Positions 1 to 11,912 are shown, counted from the stretch's first letter. The stretch is DNA of 64,000 nucleotides from Tillandsia leiboldiana (GCA_029204045.2 JAQNDB010000232.1:1-64000); one strand, 5' to 3'. The notes: generated by a model not told the origin, from the sequence alone. Numbers and translations: made by a program.

Positions 1-975
1 TTGTCACGCACCGGGGGTTTTGTTTAGCGGAGGAAACGATACCTCAAAGTACGCGTAAAGTGCGTACACCTTTTTTTTTTTTGTTTAAAAACCTCCTTCC
101 CCGGCGCGTGCCCAGACCGCCACATATACAGATTTACTCGAAAAATCGGGCAGAGTCTCCTCTGTATATGCACGGCGTCGCGGCTGTGTTACAATAGTCG
201 AACTATAAGCAAATCATTTCCCATTAGTCACAACAGTTCGAAGTAGTATGTGCATGAAGACTAAACAATACCCGTGGCCAGTCAAGTTGAAAGTATAAAC
301 TCCGTTTGAAAACAGGCCCACACGGCTTGGTTTTGAAAACAGATTGGAAACGCATAAATCCACAAGGTTTAGAAAACGGGCCCAACGGGAACAAATAAAG
401 AATAGTAGTGCATAACCAGCAAGAAAGTACTCAACATCCACACGACCCCACAAGGGGTACGAGAACCACACAATAACCTACAATTCTGAATGAAATGCAG
501 AGAAAGTAAATGATACAGCATACTAGGGCTCCCTCAGCCCGACTGCTACCACCTCGGCCTCACCGTCGCCTACCTCTACCCCCTGGAGGTACCTGTCACA
601 GAGTGGGTAGTCAGCGACACTATCATAAGAATAGTACTAAAACAGTAAAGTAATACCAAGTCCAAAAGTAAGACTAGCCGGAACAACCGCTCTACTCGTA
701 ACGGTAACTCGCAACCACCTGTACCACCTGTAACACCTGCAACCCCGGTATCAACTGTAACACCTGACCGCATCGGGATGTGCCACATCCCGCGGTCGCC
801 ACCCTGACACACATCGGGATCCAATCCCGGCAGGTCGCACACCTGACCTCATCGGGATCCAATCCCGACAGGTCGCACCGCTCGCACCTCGCTGCCTCAA
901 ACCCCACACCTACGGGGGCCCCCACTACGTCACCTCGTGGGGTAACACGGTCGAAGACCGCCTTTCCGGAAAAGA

Positions 976-1006
976 GCACCCTTTGCGGTGGCCAGACCGC
1001 GGGTGC
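976..1006 (-). other. Conserved gypsy-LTR hairpin (copy in A 3' LTR)
   Basis: Arms GCACCC/GGGTGC and GCGGT/ACCGC form an 11-bp stem with a three-base bulge and a six-base loop. A near-palindrome around TTTCCGGAAA lies beside it. The same structure recurs in eight other LTRs of this window. Confidence 0.7.
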
Positions 1007-1329
1007 GCGTGTCGCAACTCGAGCATAAGTAACCAAAACACGGGGTAATATAGTACATCATAGAAACCGTCAGTGTTAGTACGATTACATAAAAAGTCCC
1101 TTTCGGTTTACCAACACAATACTCTGCCTCGACCGTTAAACCCACCGTTGTCGCGCTCCTGACTGATGTTAGGTTCTCTCGCGTCTCGGGTGCCCGCCGG
1201 GACCTACACGAATCTGTCATATAGGAGTCAGCAACTTAAAACTTTGTCAGATTAACGACTAGAGCGCCCGGCGCCCCCTCACCTTGCGCACAATTCGCAC
1301 ACGTACGCGCCTGGCCCCGCACGGCTGGC

Positions 1330-2060
1330 GGCGTACTAACTGCGTTCGGCCGTCCGCATGCGGTGACGCCGTGTTGCGGCGTTGTCCGCATGCGGTGCCG
1401 CCCGCAACCGCATGCGGCGACGCCCGCAAGCGGCGCGCTCGTATGCGGCCGCCGCATGCGGGTGCCGCCCGCACCCGCATGCGGTGCCGCCAGCACCCGC
1501 ATGCGGCGGCGCCGCAACGGCGGCGCCTGCATGCGGCAGCCGCATGCGGTGGCAGCCCGCACCGCATGCGGAGGCGCCCGCAAGCGGCGGCGCCGCATGG
1601 GCGCACGCATGCGGTGCCGCCCCACCGCATGGCGGAGGCGCCCGCAGCGGCGGCGGAGCCGCATGATGGCAGCCCGCAAGCGGCGGCGCCCGCATGCGGC
1701 AGTCCGCAAGCGGCAGGCGCCCGCATGCGGCAGCCCGCATGCGGTGCCGCCCGCACTGCGGCGCCCGCATGCCGGCAGCCGCATGCGGTGCCGCCCGCAA
1801 AAGTGGCGCGCGCCCGCATGCGGTAGCCCGCATGCGGTGCCGCCCGCACCCTCATGCGGGCATCGCCCGCAAGCGGCGGCGCCCGCATGCGCAGCCCGCA
1901 TGCGGTGCCGCCGCACCTCATGCGGGCTGCCCGCAAGCGGCGCCCGCAAGCGGCGGCGCCCGCATGCGCGTAGCCCGCATGCGGTGCCGCCCTCACCCTC
2001 ATGCGGGCGGCGCCCGCAAGTGGCGGCGCCCGCATGCGGGGCTGCGTGCCGGATTCCGGC
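1330..2060. repeat. GC-rich minisatellite with CCGCATGCGG palindromes in A LTR
   Basis: Dozens of imperfect copies of a unit built from CCCGCATGCGG, GTGCCGC and CGCAAGCGGCGG. The decamer CCGCATGCGG is its own reverse complement. The matching array in the other A LTR is at about 9240-10025, with different unit number and order. Confidence 0.85.
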
Positions 2061-2310
2061 GGTGCCCCCACGCCCCTTCCTTTCCCACCCCCCCCCCCCC
2101 CCTCGTCCGCTCCAACCAAGAACGAGCAAGAAAGTATCACCCTAGCGTGCTCACCTCGTTGTCGGGGGGAAGGGTGATCCGATCCTGCGAGTTCGGCTAC
2201 AAGGAATGTGAGGACGTCTCTCTCCTTCCTTGGTCTCGCCGCTTGGATCCTCCGCGCAATCGGTGAGGAAATAGAAAGGTTGGGAATTGGGGTTTCGTAC
2301 GCAGGGGAAT

Positions 2311-2465
2311 TGTGGGGAGTGGGGAATTGTGGGAAGTTGCGGGTAGTAGTAGGGGAGTTGTGGGTAGTTATGGGGAGTGGCGGGTAGTTATGGGGAGTGG
2401 CGGTGGTAGTTATGGGGAGTGGTGGGTAGTTATGGGGAGTGGCGGGGGGTTAGTAGGGGGAGTTG
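2311..2465. repeat. 20-base G-rich tandem repeat in A LTR
   Basis: Repeats of GTTATGGGGAGTGGCGG(T)A with small changes. The same array occurs at about 10285-10430 in the partner LTR with a different copy number. Confidence 0.8.
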
Positions 2466-2845
2466 CACGACGGGGAAAAATAACGGGAACGGTTAAGTTG
2501 GCGGGAGCGGTTAAGTTGGGGAATGGGAATGAACCCAAATCAAGTCAAATGCGGGTAATTGTCGGGTGCGAACCAGGGTCCGGTCTACCTGAAAAACCGC
2601 GTTGACAACCTGAACCGTTAGCTATCTTCCGGAATTTATTCCGGGAGATTCCGGCGTCGGAATCCAAAACCGATTTCGCCGCCGTTCTCCGTTTCGCGAG
2701 CTTATTAACTAAAAATACCCGCGGGCCCCGACGGTCTGTCCGGAAACAAGGAATTATTCGATCACCCTCCAGTCCCCGACACGAATTGCGAAATAACGAA
2801 AACAAAAGTAGACCCTTAAAATATTTTAAACCAGCGGCTACTACA

Positions 2846-2861
2846 CCACCACTCACCTCTT
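2846..2861 (-). promoter_or_regulatory. Polypurine tract of element A
   Basis: On the sense strand the purine-rich AAGAGGTGAGTGGTGG directly precedes the 3' LTR, the position where plus-strand DNA synthesis is primed. The same GAGGTGAGTGG precedes the 3' LTRs of B and F. Confidence 0.75.
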
Positions 2862-2866
2862 AAAAC

Positions 2867-2886
2867 GAGTTTCGTCCTCGAAACTC
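2867..2886 (-). other. Inverted repeat at the end of pol (A)
   Basis: GAGTTTCG and CGAAACTC are perfect complements around AGGA, giving an 8-bp hairpin between the pol end and the polypurine tract. It recurs in B (45143-45162), C+ (about 50167-50185), C- (about 55460-55480) and F (about 62899-62918). Confidence 0.7.
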
Positions 2887-4906
2887 AATCCTGGTTCGCG
2901 GTAAAGAGATAAGGGTAGCCTCTCTCATCTTCGATTCTAGTTCCCACGTCGCTTCCCGCTCTCGTGGTTGCTCCAGTGCACCTTCACATAGGGGATGTCT
3001 CGGTTTCGAGCGTCTTACTTTCTCTTGCTAGTATTCGCACAGGGGTTTCCTCGAAGCTTAGGTCCTCCTTTAGTTCGAGTGTTGAGACGTCCAGGACGTG
3101 CGACGGGTCGGGGAGGTATTTCTTGAGCATCGAAACGTGGAACACATCATGAATCCGGTTGAGGTTCGGTGGTAGGGCAAGGCGGTAAGCCACTGGGCCA
3201 ATCCGTTCCAGGATCTCGAATGGCCCACGACCGCGGGCTTAGCTTGCCTTTTAACCCGAATCGCTTGATTCCCCTGGACGGCGAGACCCGCAAAAACATG
3301 TTCTCTCACCTGGAACTCTAAATCGCGGCGTCTTCGATCCGCGTAGCTCTTTTGTCGACTCTGGGCGGTTAGTAAGCGCTGTCTGATGAGGCGCACCTTC
3401 TCTTCTGTTTCTTCCACCAAGTCGGGTCCCAAGAACTTCCGTTCTCCCAAGTCGTCCCAACAGATCGGGGATCGACAGCGTCTCCCGTATAAGGCTTCGT
3501 AGGGTGCCATCAATATGCTGGCCTGGTGGCTATTGTTGTAAGCGAATTCTACAAGTGGTAGGTAACGCTCCCAACCGACTCCCCAATCGAGTACACAGGC
3601 CCGAAGCAGGTCTTCTAGCGTCTGTATCACTCGCTCCGACTGCCCGTCTGTCTGAGGGTGGAAGGCTGTGCTGAAGTGCAATTTAGTCCCCAAGGCTTGT
3701 TGCAGGCTCTGCCAAAACTTTGAGACGAAACGCGTGTCTCTGTCTGATGTGATTGATGCCGGTACTCCATGCAGTCTCACAATCTCGCTGAGATAGACCT
3801 GAGCCAACCGCTCCCTGGTCCAAGTTGTGTGAATCGGCAGGAAGTGCGCTGACTTAGTTAGCCGGTCCACCACAACCCATATTGTGTCATGTCCTTGCTG
3901 TGAACGTGGAAACCCGGTGACAAAGTCCATGGTGATATGGTCCCACTTCCACTCCGGTACCGGTAAGGGTTGTAACTTTCCTGCCGGTCGTTGATGTTCC
4001 GCCTTTATTTGTTGACACACCAGGCAATGAGCTACAAATTGAGTTACATCCCTCTTCATCTTGGGCCCAGAAGGTCTGCTTAAGGTCCCTGTACATCTTT
4101 GTACCTCCTGGATGCGCTGCATAAGGGGCGTTGTGTGCCTCCGATAGGTTCCTTCTTCAATTCTGGGGTATCCGGCACGCAAATCCGCCCGCGGAACCGT
4201 AGAGTGCCGTCGCCTTCCGCTGAAAAGTCCCCTTCCTGATTCGGCGAGATCTTGTCTCTTACGAGCTGTAAGTGCGAGTCCGCCTGCTGTCCCTCTCGAA
4301 TCTTTTCTAGCAGTGTTGGCTTGACCACCAGAGTTAGAAGTTGCGCAACCGTGCCTGCTGGCACTACTTCCAACCCTAGTCGTGAGAATTCCGCGATCAG
4401 GTTGCTCTGCTCAGTTATCGCACCTACCGATCCTCCCTCCAATCGCCCCTTCCTGCTCAGCGCGTCTGCTACCACATTTGCTTTCCCTGGGTGGTATTGG
4501 ATCGTTATGTCGTAATCCTTCAGTAACTCAAGCCACCGTCTCTGCCGCAGGTTTAGTTCCTTTGGGTGAATAGGTATTTAAGACTCTGGTGATCTGAGAA
4601 GATGTTACAATGGACACCAAAGAGGTAGTGTCTCCATAACTTCAGAACGAAGACCACCGCAGCCAGCTCTAAATCGTGTATTGGGTAGTTTCTCTCGTAG
4701 TCCTTCAGTTGTCTAGACGCATAGGCTATTACCTTCCCCTGCTGCATTAAAACACCCCAAGGCCGATTCTTGAAGCGTCGCAGTACACCTCATAGTCCTC
4801 ACCGGGTGTTGGTAGTACAAGAATCGGTGCCTCGGTTAGCCTTCTTTTCAGTTCTTCAAAACTTTCCTGGCATTTGGCCGTCCATACAAACTTTTTCCTT
4901 TCTTGG
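2887..4906 (-). pseudogene. Element A pol, C-terminal part: RNase H, integrase, chromodomain (frameshifted)
   Basis: Reading leftwards on the minus strand: an RNase H segment (IAYASRQLKDYERNYPIHDLE at about 4700), an integrase zinc-finger remnant ending HCLVCQQIKAEHQ (about 4010), the catalytic core with MDFVTGFP, ITSDRDTRF and HPQTDGQSER (D, D and E about 35 residues apart, about 3980-3620), then RVHDVFHVSMLKKYL-like sequence and a decayed chromodomain. The frame changes several times, for example after REHVF near 3300 and at the chromodomain near 2960, where comparison with element B indicates single-base losses. Made as part of one gag-pol polyprotein in the family; not translatable as such here. 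Confidence 0.85.
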
Positions 4907-6532
4907 TCAACCGGTTAGAGGGGCCGCAATCTTCGAGAAACCCTCGACAAAGCGTCTATAATACCCCGCCAGCCCCAAGAAACTGCGGATCTCCGTCACC
5001 GTCGTGGGCGGCTGCCAGTCTATCACCGATTCCACCTTCTTGGGGTCCACGGCGATCCCTTTTGCCGAGATCACATGCCCCAGGAATCCCACTTGCGTAG
5101 CCAGAACTCACACTTTTTGAGCTTAGCGAACAGCTTCTGCTCCCTGAGGGTTTGGAGAATCATTCGTAAGTGATCCTCGTGCTCCTCGTCGGTGGATGAG
5201 TAGATTAGTATATCATCGCTGAAGACCACCACGAACCGGTCTAAGAATGGTCTGAAGACCCGATTCATCATGTCCATAAAGACTGCGGGGGCGTTCGTAA
5301 GTCCGAACGGCATGACCGTAAATTCGTAATGGCCATACCGGGTCCGGAAAGCGGTCTTCGGAATGTCCTCGTTCCGAACCCGGAGCTGGTGGTAGCCTGA
5401 CTGTAGATCAATCTTTGAAAAGACAGTCGCTCCTCGTAGTTGGTCGAAGAGGTCGTCGATTCTGGGCAGGGGGTACTTGTTTTTCACCGTGACCTTGTTT
5501 ATTCCTCTGTAGTCAATACAGAGTCGCAGGCTCCCATCCTTCTTCCGTACAAAAGCACTGGTGCGCCCCAGGGTGACACACTCGGCCTGACAAACCCTTT
5601 GTCCAAGAGGTCTTCCAGTTGCGCCTTTAACTCCTTCAACTCCGCGAAGGCCATTCGGTAGGGTGCCTTCGTTATAGGTTGAGTACCTGGCAAGAGTTCA
5701 ATAGGGAACACCACCTCCCTTTCAGGGGGTATCCCAGGCAGCTCTGTCGGAAAGACATCGGGAAAGTCCCTCACCACCGGGATGTCTGAAGGTGTCGTCG
5801 AGGGTCGGGTAACCAGATCTACCGATGCCAAATAGGCTACACACCCACCCTCTATCAGACTCCTGGCTCGAGCCGCTGAGATGACTGCCGGGAAGGGGGT
5901 GCTCTTGCACGCTAGGTACGCATTCCTAGGGAAACTTGGTTCTTGTAGTTGTACCATCCGCTTATCGCAGTCGATAAGCACTTGGTACCTTGAGAGCCAG
6001 TCCATGCCCAAAACAACGTCGTACTCCTTCAAAGGAATCACTATTAAATCCCAAGGCAAAATAGCCGCCCTAGCTTAATCGGGCAAGCGGCTACCAAACT
6101 AGTCGCCTCCAGTATCCCACCCGCGGTCTGGACCGTCAACCGACTTTGGAGAGGTGTTTCCTCGAGGTCATGCGAAAACACGTACTCGCGAGAAATGAAC
6201 GAGTGTGTTGCTCCAGTATCAAAGAGGGTCCTAGAACGTGAATTTAAAATGGAAGTTATACCTGCAAGTACGTGCTCCGGCGGGTCCGATTCCTGGCGGG
6301 TCATGGAATAAATTCGCCCGCCCGGTTGAGGCTGCCTATCCTCTTCGCGCCGCGTAGCCGGGGGCCTAGAGGTCGACCCCATAGGAGCTTTCCCCCGCCC
6401 CAAAAATTGTGGCGAAGGCGTGGAAGCGGCAGAGGAGGCTGATCCCGGTAAGGGGCAGGTTACGGCGGAAGTGCCCCTGCTTGCCGCAACGGAAGCAATG
6501 GTTAGCTCTCTGGGAGCAACCAACACTCCCAT
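4907..6532 (-). pseudogene. Element A pol, N-terminal part: aspartic protease and reverse transcriptase (frameshifted)
   Basis: The protease active site FDTGATHSFIS lies at about 6215, followed by VLGMDWLSRY. RT motifs follow: KNKYPLPRIDDLFDQLRG, FGLTNAPAVFMDMMN, and the catalytic loop, here VVFSDDILIYS, where element B has VFIDDILIYS. Frame breaks occur near 5499-5530 (after SPWGAPVL) and 5090. The protein would mature by self-cleavage and copy element RNA in cytoplasmic particles; this copy cannot encode it in one frame. Confidence 0.85.
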
Positions 6533-7658
6533 GCGCTCCCCCGCAGATCACGCAAGGCCCGTCCTCTGGCCTCGGCTCTCCCGTAGGTGCGCTCCGTGCT
6601 CCCGACTGTGCCCTCCACCGCTTGGGGGAGTCGGGCTCCCAGTAGATGACCCCCCTCCGTAGCTCTGCTGTTGCCGCTGTCCTATCTTCATGCAGTGCCG
6701 GGGCCTCCCTCCTAGCGGCGGGTAACGGCAAGCCCACGCTCTACGATAGTGGCCCGGTAGACCACTTTTTGAAACGTATGCAAATCAGCGGCTTGAACCA
6801 CCTGGAAAATATCACTTCGCAACCCAATCCACGAATAGTTGCGCCTTGTGGGGTTCATCCCTTATAACGAAAGTGACGCAATTTGCCAGGCGCACGAATT
6901 CCGCGCTGATACTCCATAACTGTCTTGCTCCCTTGCTGAATGTGGTTCAGGTCGTCCTCCAGTTTTCTTCTTGACGCTATTTGTGAAGAAGGCCCCAAAC
7001 AATTCCCTGCTTGAACGTCGTCCACAATAGTAGCACGGTGCCCTGGGTGGGATCAGGGCGCACCGTCTTCCACCATAGACGAGTGTTTCCCTCCAAAAGT
7101 GAACTGCCAGAGGGACGCGTTCGGGTCCTCGATGAGTAGGTCCTCAAACAATTTTTCCATTGATCCCACCCACTTTTCGACTTACCCAGGGATCAGTCGT
7201 CTCCCCTCGAACGTGGGTGGTTCGAACTTCATGAAGTCCGCCAGATTGGCCCGCACTCGCTCTCGTTCCGCCCGCGTAACCGTCCCTTCCCTGGCGACGG
7301 CGGCGGCCGCGGGGGTGTTCCCGCCGAGAGCCCCCGGCGCCGGCCCCACGGACGCTGATGCTGGTGCTACCATCGGCGCCGTGGTCTGGGTAGATGCTAG
7401 CCCGGCCGTTGCCGCCGGTAGAGGGGTTGCCCCTACCCCAGCACTGTCGCTTGCGGTACTGCGGCCGGTGCAATTGGTTCCGGTGGAGGGGCGGGAGCGA
7501 CCGGTTGCTGCTGCGTCAATTGACGCACACGGTACGTAAGGGTCGCCATCTGCCCCGCCATCTCCCTCAATTGTTGCCCGCAGGAGCTGGTTCTCTGCAG
7601 CTGCTGATGTCGTCGCATCTGACCCTACCTCCCCGGCTGACGCTCGGGTCCGTACCAT
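6533..7658 (-). pseudogene. Element A gag (frameshifted)
   Basis: The likely start is the ATG at 7658-7656 (MVRTRASAGEVGSD), equivalent to the start of element B gag. An Ala/Pro-rich stretch, a retrotransposon-gag core (FMKFEPPTFEG near 7230 and fragments to about 6880) and a zinc knuckle pair (CVICGGAHGSVGC and CFRCGKQGHFRRNLP, about 6560-6470) are visible in different frames. As in element B the second knuckle has Leu where the last Cys is expected. At least three frame changes separate the pieces. Confidence 0.8.
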
Positions 7659-7869
7659 TGTCTGGTACAGACATACCAACCAAAGCTTAGCACTCATCTC
7701 TGCTAGATAAACCATCGTAAAATCGAGAGAGAAAAGAAACATTATCTACAATTTCCCTCCCCGATCTCTCACGTCTTAACCCTTAAACCCTGTGCACATT
7801 TCATTTATTCGTAGTTAAGTGTGATATCTCGGTGGATGTTGGGCCGTCACTGTTGTGATTAAAGCAAAG

Positions 7870-7881
7870 TCTCTGATACCA
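7870..7881 (-). other. Primer-binding site of element A (initiator Met-tRNA)
   Basis: The reverse strand reads TGGTATCAGAGA, 8 bases inside the 5' LTR, complementary to the 3' end of plant initiator Met-tRNA with a final mismatch. This fixes the orientation of A. Confidence 0.9.
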
Positions 7882-8866
7882 TCTTAATCTGTCACGCCCC
7901 GGGGGTTTTGTTTAGCGGAAACGATACCTCAAAGTACGCGTAAGTGCGTACACCTTTTTTTTTTTTTTTGTTTAAAAACCTCCTTCCCCGGCGCGTGCCC
8001 AGACCCGCCACATATACAGATTTACTCGAAAATCGGGCAGAGTCTCCTCTGTATATGCACGGCGTCGCGGCTGTTACAATAGTCGAACATAAGCAATCAT
8101 TTTCCCATTTAGTCACAACAGTTCGAAGTAGTATGGTGCATGAAGACTAAACAATACCCGTGGCCAGTCAAGTTGAAAGTATAAACTCACCGTTTGAAAA
8201 TAGGCCCACACGGCCTTAGGTTTTGAAAACAGATTGGAAAACGGCATAAATCCACAAGGTTTAGAAAACGGGCCCAACGGGAACAATAAAGGAAATAGTA
8301 GTGCATAACCAGCAAGAAAATACTCAACATCCACACGACCCCACAAGGGTATCGAGAACCACACAATAACCTACAGTTCTGAATGAAATGCAGAGAAAGT
8401 AAATGATACAGCATACTAGGGCTCCCTCAGCCCGACTGCTACCACCTCGGCCTCACCGTCGCCTACCCTCTACCCCCTGGAGGTACCTGTCACAGAGTGG
8501 GTAGTCAGCGACACTATCATAAGAATAGTACTAAAACAGTAAAGTAATACCAAGTCACAAAAGTAAGACTAGCCGGAACAACCGCTCTACTCGTAACGGT
8601 AACTCGCAACCACCTGTACCACCTGTAACACCTGCAACCCCGGTATCACCTGTAACACCTGACCGCATCGGGATCCAATCCCGGCGGTCGCACACCTGAC
8701 CACATCGGGATCCAATCCCGGCAGTCGCACACCTGACCTCCTGGGGATCCAATCCCGACAGGTCGCACCGCTCGCACCTCGCTGCCTCAAACCCCACACC
8801 TACTGGGGCCCCCACTACGTCACCTCGTGGGGTAACACGGGTCGAAGACCGCCTTTCCGGAAAAGA

Positions 8867-8897
8867 GCACCCTTTGCGGTGGCCAGACCGCGGGTGC
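8867..8897 (-). other. Conserved gypsy-LTR hairpin (copy in A 5' LTR)
   Basis: Same 11-bp stem and bulge as at 976-1006, with the near-palindrome CTTTCCGGAAAAG beside it. Confidence 0.7.
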
Positions 8898-9239
8898 GCG
8901 TGTCGCAACTCGAGCATAAGTAACCAAAACACGGGGTAATATAGTACATCATAGAAACCGTCAGTGTTAGTACCGATTAACAATAAAAGTTCCTTTCGGT
9001 TTACCAACACAATACTCTGCCTCGACCGTAAACCCACCTTGTTGTCGCGCTCCTGACTGATGTTAGGTTCTCTCGCGTCTCGGGAGCCCGCCCGGACCTA
9101 CACGAATCTGTCATATAGGAGTCAGCAACTTAAAACTTTGTCAGACTAACGACTAGAGCGCCCGGCGCCCCCTCACCTTGCGCACAATTTCGCACACGTA
9201 CGCGCCTGGCCCCGCACGGCTGGGCGGCGTACTAACTGC

Positions 9240-10025
9240 GTGCGGCCGTCCGCATGCGGTGACGCCCGTGTTTCGGCGTTGTCCGCATGCGGTGCCGCCC
9301 GCACCCGCATGCGGCGACGCCCGCAAGCGGGGGCGCTCGTATGCGGCCGCCCGCATGCGGTGCCGCCCGCACCCGCATGCGGAGGCGCCCGCAAGCGGCG
9401 GCGCTCGTATGCGGCCGCCCGCATGCGGTGCCGCCCGCACCCGCATGCGGAGGCGCCCGCAAGCGGCGGCGGCCGCATGCGGCAGTCCGCAAGCGGCGGC
9501 GCCCGCATGCGGCAGCCCGCATGCGGTGCCGCCCGCACGTGGCGGCGCCCGCATGCGGCAGCCCGCATGCGGTGCCGCCCGCAAGTGGCGGCGCCCGCAT
9601 GCGGCAGTCCGCAAGCGGCGGCGCCCGCATGCAGCAGCCCGCATGCGGTGCCGCCCGCACGTGGCGGCGCCCGCATGCGGCAGCCCGCATGCGGTGCCGC
9701 CCGCAAGTGGCGGCGCCCGCATGCGGCAGCCCGCATGTGGTGTCGCCCGCAAGTGGCGGCGCCCGCATGCGGCAGCCCGCATGCGGTGCCGCCCGCACCC
9801 TCATGCGGGCAGCGCCCGCAAGCGGCGGCGCCCGCATGCGGTAGCCCGCATGCGGTGCCGCCCGCACCCCTCATGCGGGCTGCGCCCGCAAGCGGCGGCG
9901 CCCGCATGCGGCAGCCCGCAAGCGGCGGCGCCCGCATGCGGTAGCCCGCATGCGGTGCCGCCCGCACCCTCATGCGGGCGGCGCCCGCAAGTGGCGGCGC
10001 CCGCATGCGGGGCTGCGTGCCGGAT
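9240..10025. repeat. GC-rich minisatellite with CCGCATGCGG palindromes in A 5' LTR
   Basis: Cleaner copy of the array at 1330-2060. Units of about 45-60 bases combine CCCGCATGCGGCAG, CCCGCATGCGGTGCCG and CCGCAAG(C/T)GGCGGCG. No stops on either strand, so long spurious frames arise. Confidence 0.85.
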
Positions 10026-10810
10026 TCCGGCGGTGCCCCACGCCCCTTCCTTTCCCCCCCCCCCCCTCGTCCGCTCCAACCAAGAACGAAGCAAGAAAGT
10101 ATCACCCTAGCGTGCTCACCTCGGTTGTCGGAGGGAAGGGTGATCCGATCCTGCGAGTTCGGCTACAAGGAATGTGAGGACGTCTCCCTCTCCTTCCTTG
10201 GTCTCGCTGCTTGGATCCTCCGCGCAATCGGTGAGGAAATAGAAAGGTTGGGGAATTGGGGTTTCGTACGCAGGGGAATTGTGGGGAGTGGGAAATTATG
10301 GGAAGTTGCGGGTAGTAGTAGGGAGTTGTGGGTAGTTATGGGGAGTGGCGGGTAGTTATGGGGAGTGGCGGTAGTTATGGGGAGTGGTGGGTAGTTATGG
10401 GGAGTGGCGGTAGTTATGGGGAGTTGCACGACGGGGAAAAATAACGGGAACGGTTAAGTTGGCGGGAGCGGTTAAGTTGGGGAAATGGGAATGAACCCAA
10501 ATCAAGTCAATGCGGGTAATTAGTCGGGTGCGAACCTGGGTCCGGTCTACCTGAAAAACCGCGTTGACCACCTGAACCGTTAGCTATCTTCCGGAATTTA
10601 TTCCGGGAGATTCCGGCGTCGGAATCCAAAACCGATTTCGCCGCCGTTCTCCGTTTCGCGAGCTCTATTAACTAAAAATACCCGCGGGCCCCGACGGTCT
10701 ATCCGGAAACAAGGAATTATTCGATCACCCTCCAGCCCCCCGACACGAATTGCAAAATAAACGAAACCAAAAGTAGACCCTTAAAATATTTTAAACCAGC
10801 GGCTATTACA

Positions 10811-11881
10811 GCTTTCTTCTTCATCACTTGAGGATGACTCATTTGACGTTGAGTTGTCATCCCATGTGACGACTTGCATCCCTTTCTTCTTCGACGGATT
10901 CTTAGTTGGACACTCCGTTGAGATATGGCCGTATCCTCGGCACTTGAAGCATTGGACTTGTCCTTCTGAACTTTTCTTATCCTTTGAAAAGTTTTCTTGC
11001 TTTCTTGACTTGTAACTTGAAATACCCTTGCCTTTCTTCGACTTTCCGAAGGATGGAGTTTTACTTGAATTACCCCTTCGAAAGTTGCGGCGAAACTTCC
11101 TTGTCAAGAGAGCGAGCTGCTTCTCAAATTCCTCCATAGATAGGTTCTCGTCATCGTCTGAGGAGGATGAATCCGTGTCTTCTTCCTTTGTTGTTTTCAA
11201 AGCATAACCTGAAGACTTAGAAGAGGATGCCTTTTCCGAAGAATAGTTAATAGTAAATGTCATTTCATAAGTTTGTAATGAACCAACTAGTTCTTCTACA
11301 CGCATTTCGTCCGGGTGTTTAATAGTTTCAATGGCTGTAACCTTTGGGCGAAACCGTTCAGGAAGAGTTCTTAAGATCTTTCTTACAACCTTAAATTCTG
11401 GAATCTTCTCTCCCAGGTTAGCACATGAGTTTACGATGTCTTGCAATCGTGTATAGTAGTCCGTGAAAGATTCATTTTCTGCCATGAAAATAGAGTCAAA
11501 CTTGCTCGTAAGCATTTGCAGCTTTTGAATCTTCACGAGGTTAGTTCCCTCATGTGTAACCTGAAGAACATCCCAGATTTCTTTCGCAGTCTCACATGCC
11601 GAGACGCGAGAGAATTCAGTTTGAGATAAGGCATTAAAAATAGCATTAATTCCCTTGCCATTGTAAGAAGATGAATCTAACTCTTCCTTGGTCCACTTCG
11701 ACCTAGGTTTGATGGTGCGAACATCAGCAATAAATTCAGTTGGATTAGACCATCCTAATTCAATTGATTGCCACACCCTTTCGTCGAGGGAAATTAAAAA
11801 GGCTTTCATCCGTACTCTCCAGTACGCATAATTTGTTCCATCAAAGAATGGGGGTCTGTTGATGTTTCCACCTTCAACCAT
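10811..11881 (-). pseudogene. Sirevirus-type Ty1/copia gag, truncated by insertion of element A
   Basis: The ATG at 11881-11879 opens MVEGGNINRPPFFDGTNYAYW, the start of the plant copia gag/UBN2 domain. The frame runs on without break to 10811, about 357 codons, through the zinc knuckle CFKCRGYGHISTEC (CX2CX4HX4C, about 10940) and an acidic Ser-rich stretch, where it is cut by the A LTR. The homologous gag at 26431-28398 is 655 codons, so the C-terminal half and all of pol were displaced to the left, outside the window. Gag forms the particle that packages element RNA. Confidence 0.9.
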
Positions 11882-11900
11882 TGTTTACAACCCTATTCCC

Positions 11901-11912
11901 GCTCTGATACCA
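11901..11912 (-). other. Primer-binding site of the left Sirevirus
   Basis: The reverse strand reads TGGTATCAGAGC, matching the initiator Met-tRNA 3' end, 2 bases from the LTR end and just upstream of gag. Confidence 0.9.

Larger units (their letters stand above)
2..2845 (-). repeat. 3' LTR of element A
   Basis: About 2.84 kb, paired with 7890-10810. In sense (minus) direction it runs from TGTAGTAGCC at 2845 to the shared end motif CCCCCGG-(T/G)GCGTGACA at 2. It carries a short tandem-repeat block (2311-2465), a GC-rich minisatellite (about 1330-2060), the conserved hairpin (976-1006) and a poly-T/A tract near 70-90. Apparent open frames across the minisatellite on both strands are by-products of its GC-rich, stop-poor repeat and are not genes. 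Confidence 0.9.
2..10810 (-). mobile_element. Element A: Ty3/gypsy (Tekay/Del-type chromovirus) LTR retrotransposon, complete but coding-defective
   Basis: Two similar LTRs (2-2845 and 7890-10810) in the same orientation flank a 5.0 kb internal region with a Met-tRNA primer-binding site at the right and a polypurine tract at the left, so the element reads on the minus strand. LTR ends are TGTA(G/A)TAGCC and GGGGCGTGACA, giving the usual TG...CA. The right flank starts GCTTT inside a Sirevirus gag; only the last base (T, position 1) of the expected left duplicate lies in the window, which fits a GCTTT TSD. Gag-pol keeps recognisable protease, RT, RNase H, integrase and chromodomain, but many one-base indels break the frame. 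The two LTRs differ mainly by small indels. Confidence 0.9.
7890..10810 (-). repeat. 5' LTR of element A
   Basis: About 2.92 kb, partner of 2-2845. It starts on the sense strand with TGTAATAGCC at 10810 and ends with GGGGCGTGACA at 7890. It contains the GC-rich minisatellite (about 9240-10025), the G-rich 20-base repeats (about 10285-10430) and the conserved hairpin (8867-8897). Differences from the 3' copy are mostly one- to three-base indels plus repeat-number changes. Confidence 0.9.

Noticed and set aside
1284..2145. Long open frames on both strands (180-300 codons) in the A LTR minisatellite, and similar at 9153-10110, 16711-17271, 30200-31423, 37857-38868, 45617-46600 and 61481-62364
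   Set aside because: They follow GC-rich tandem repeats lacking stop codons, appear in several frames and both strands at once, and show no domain other than the repeat.
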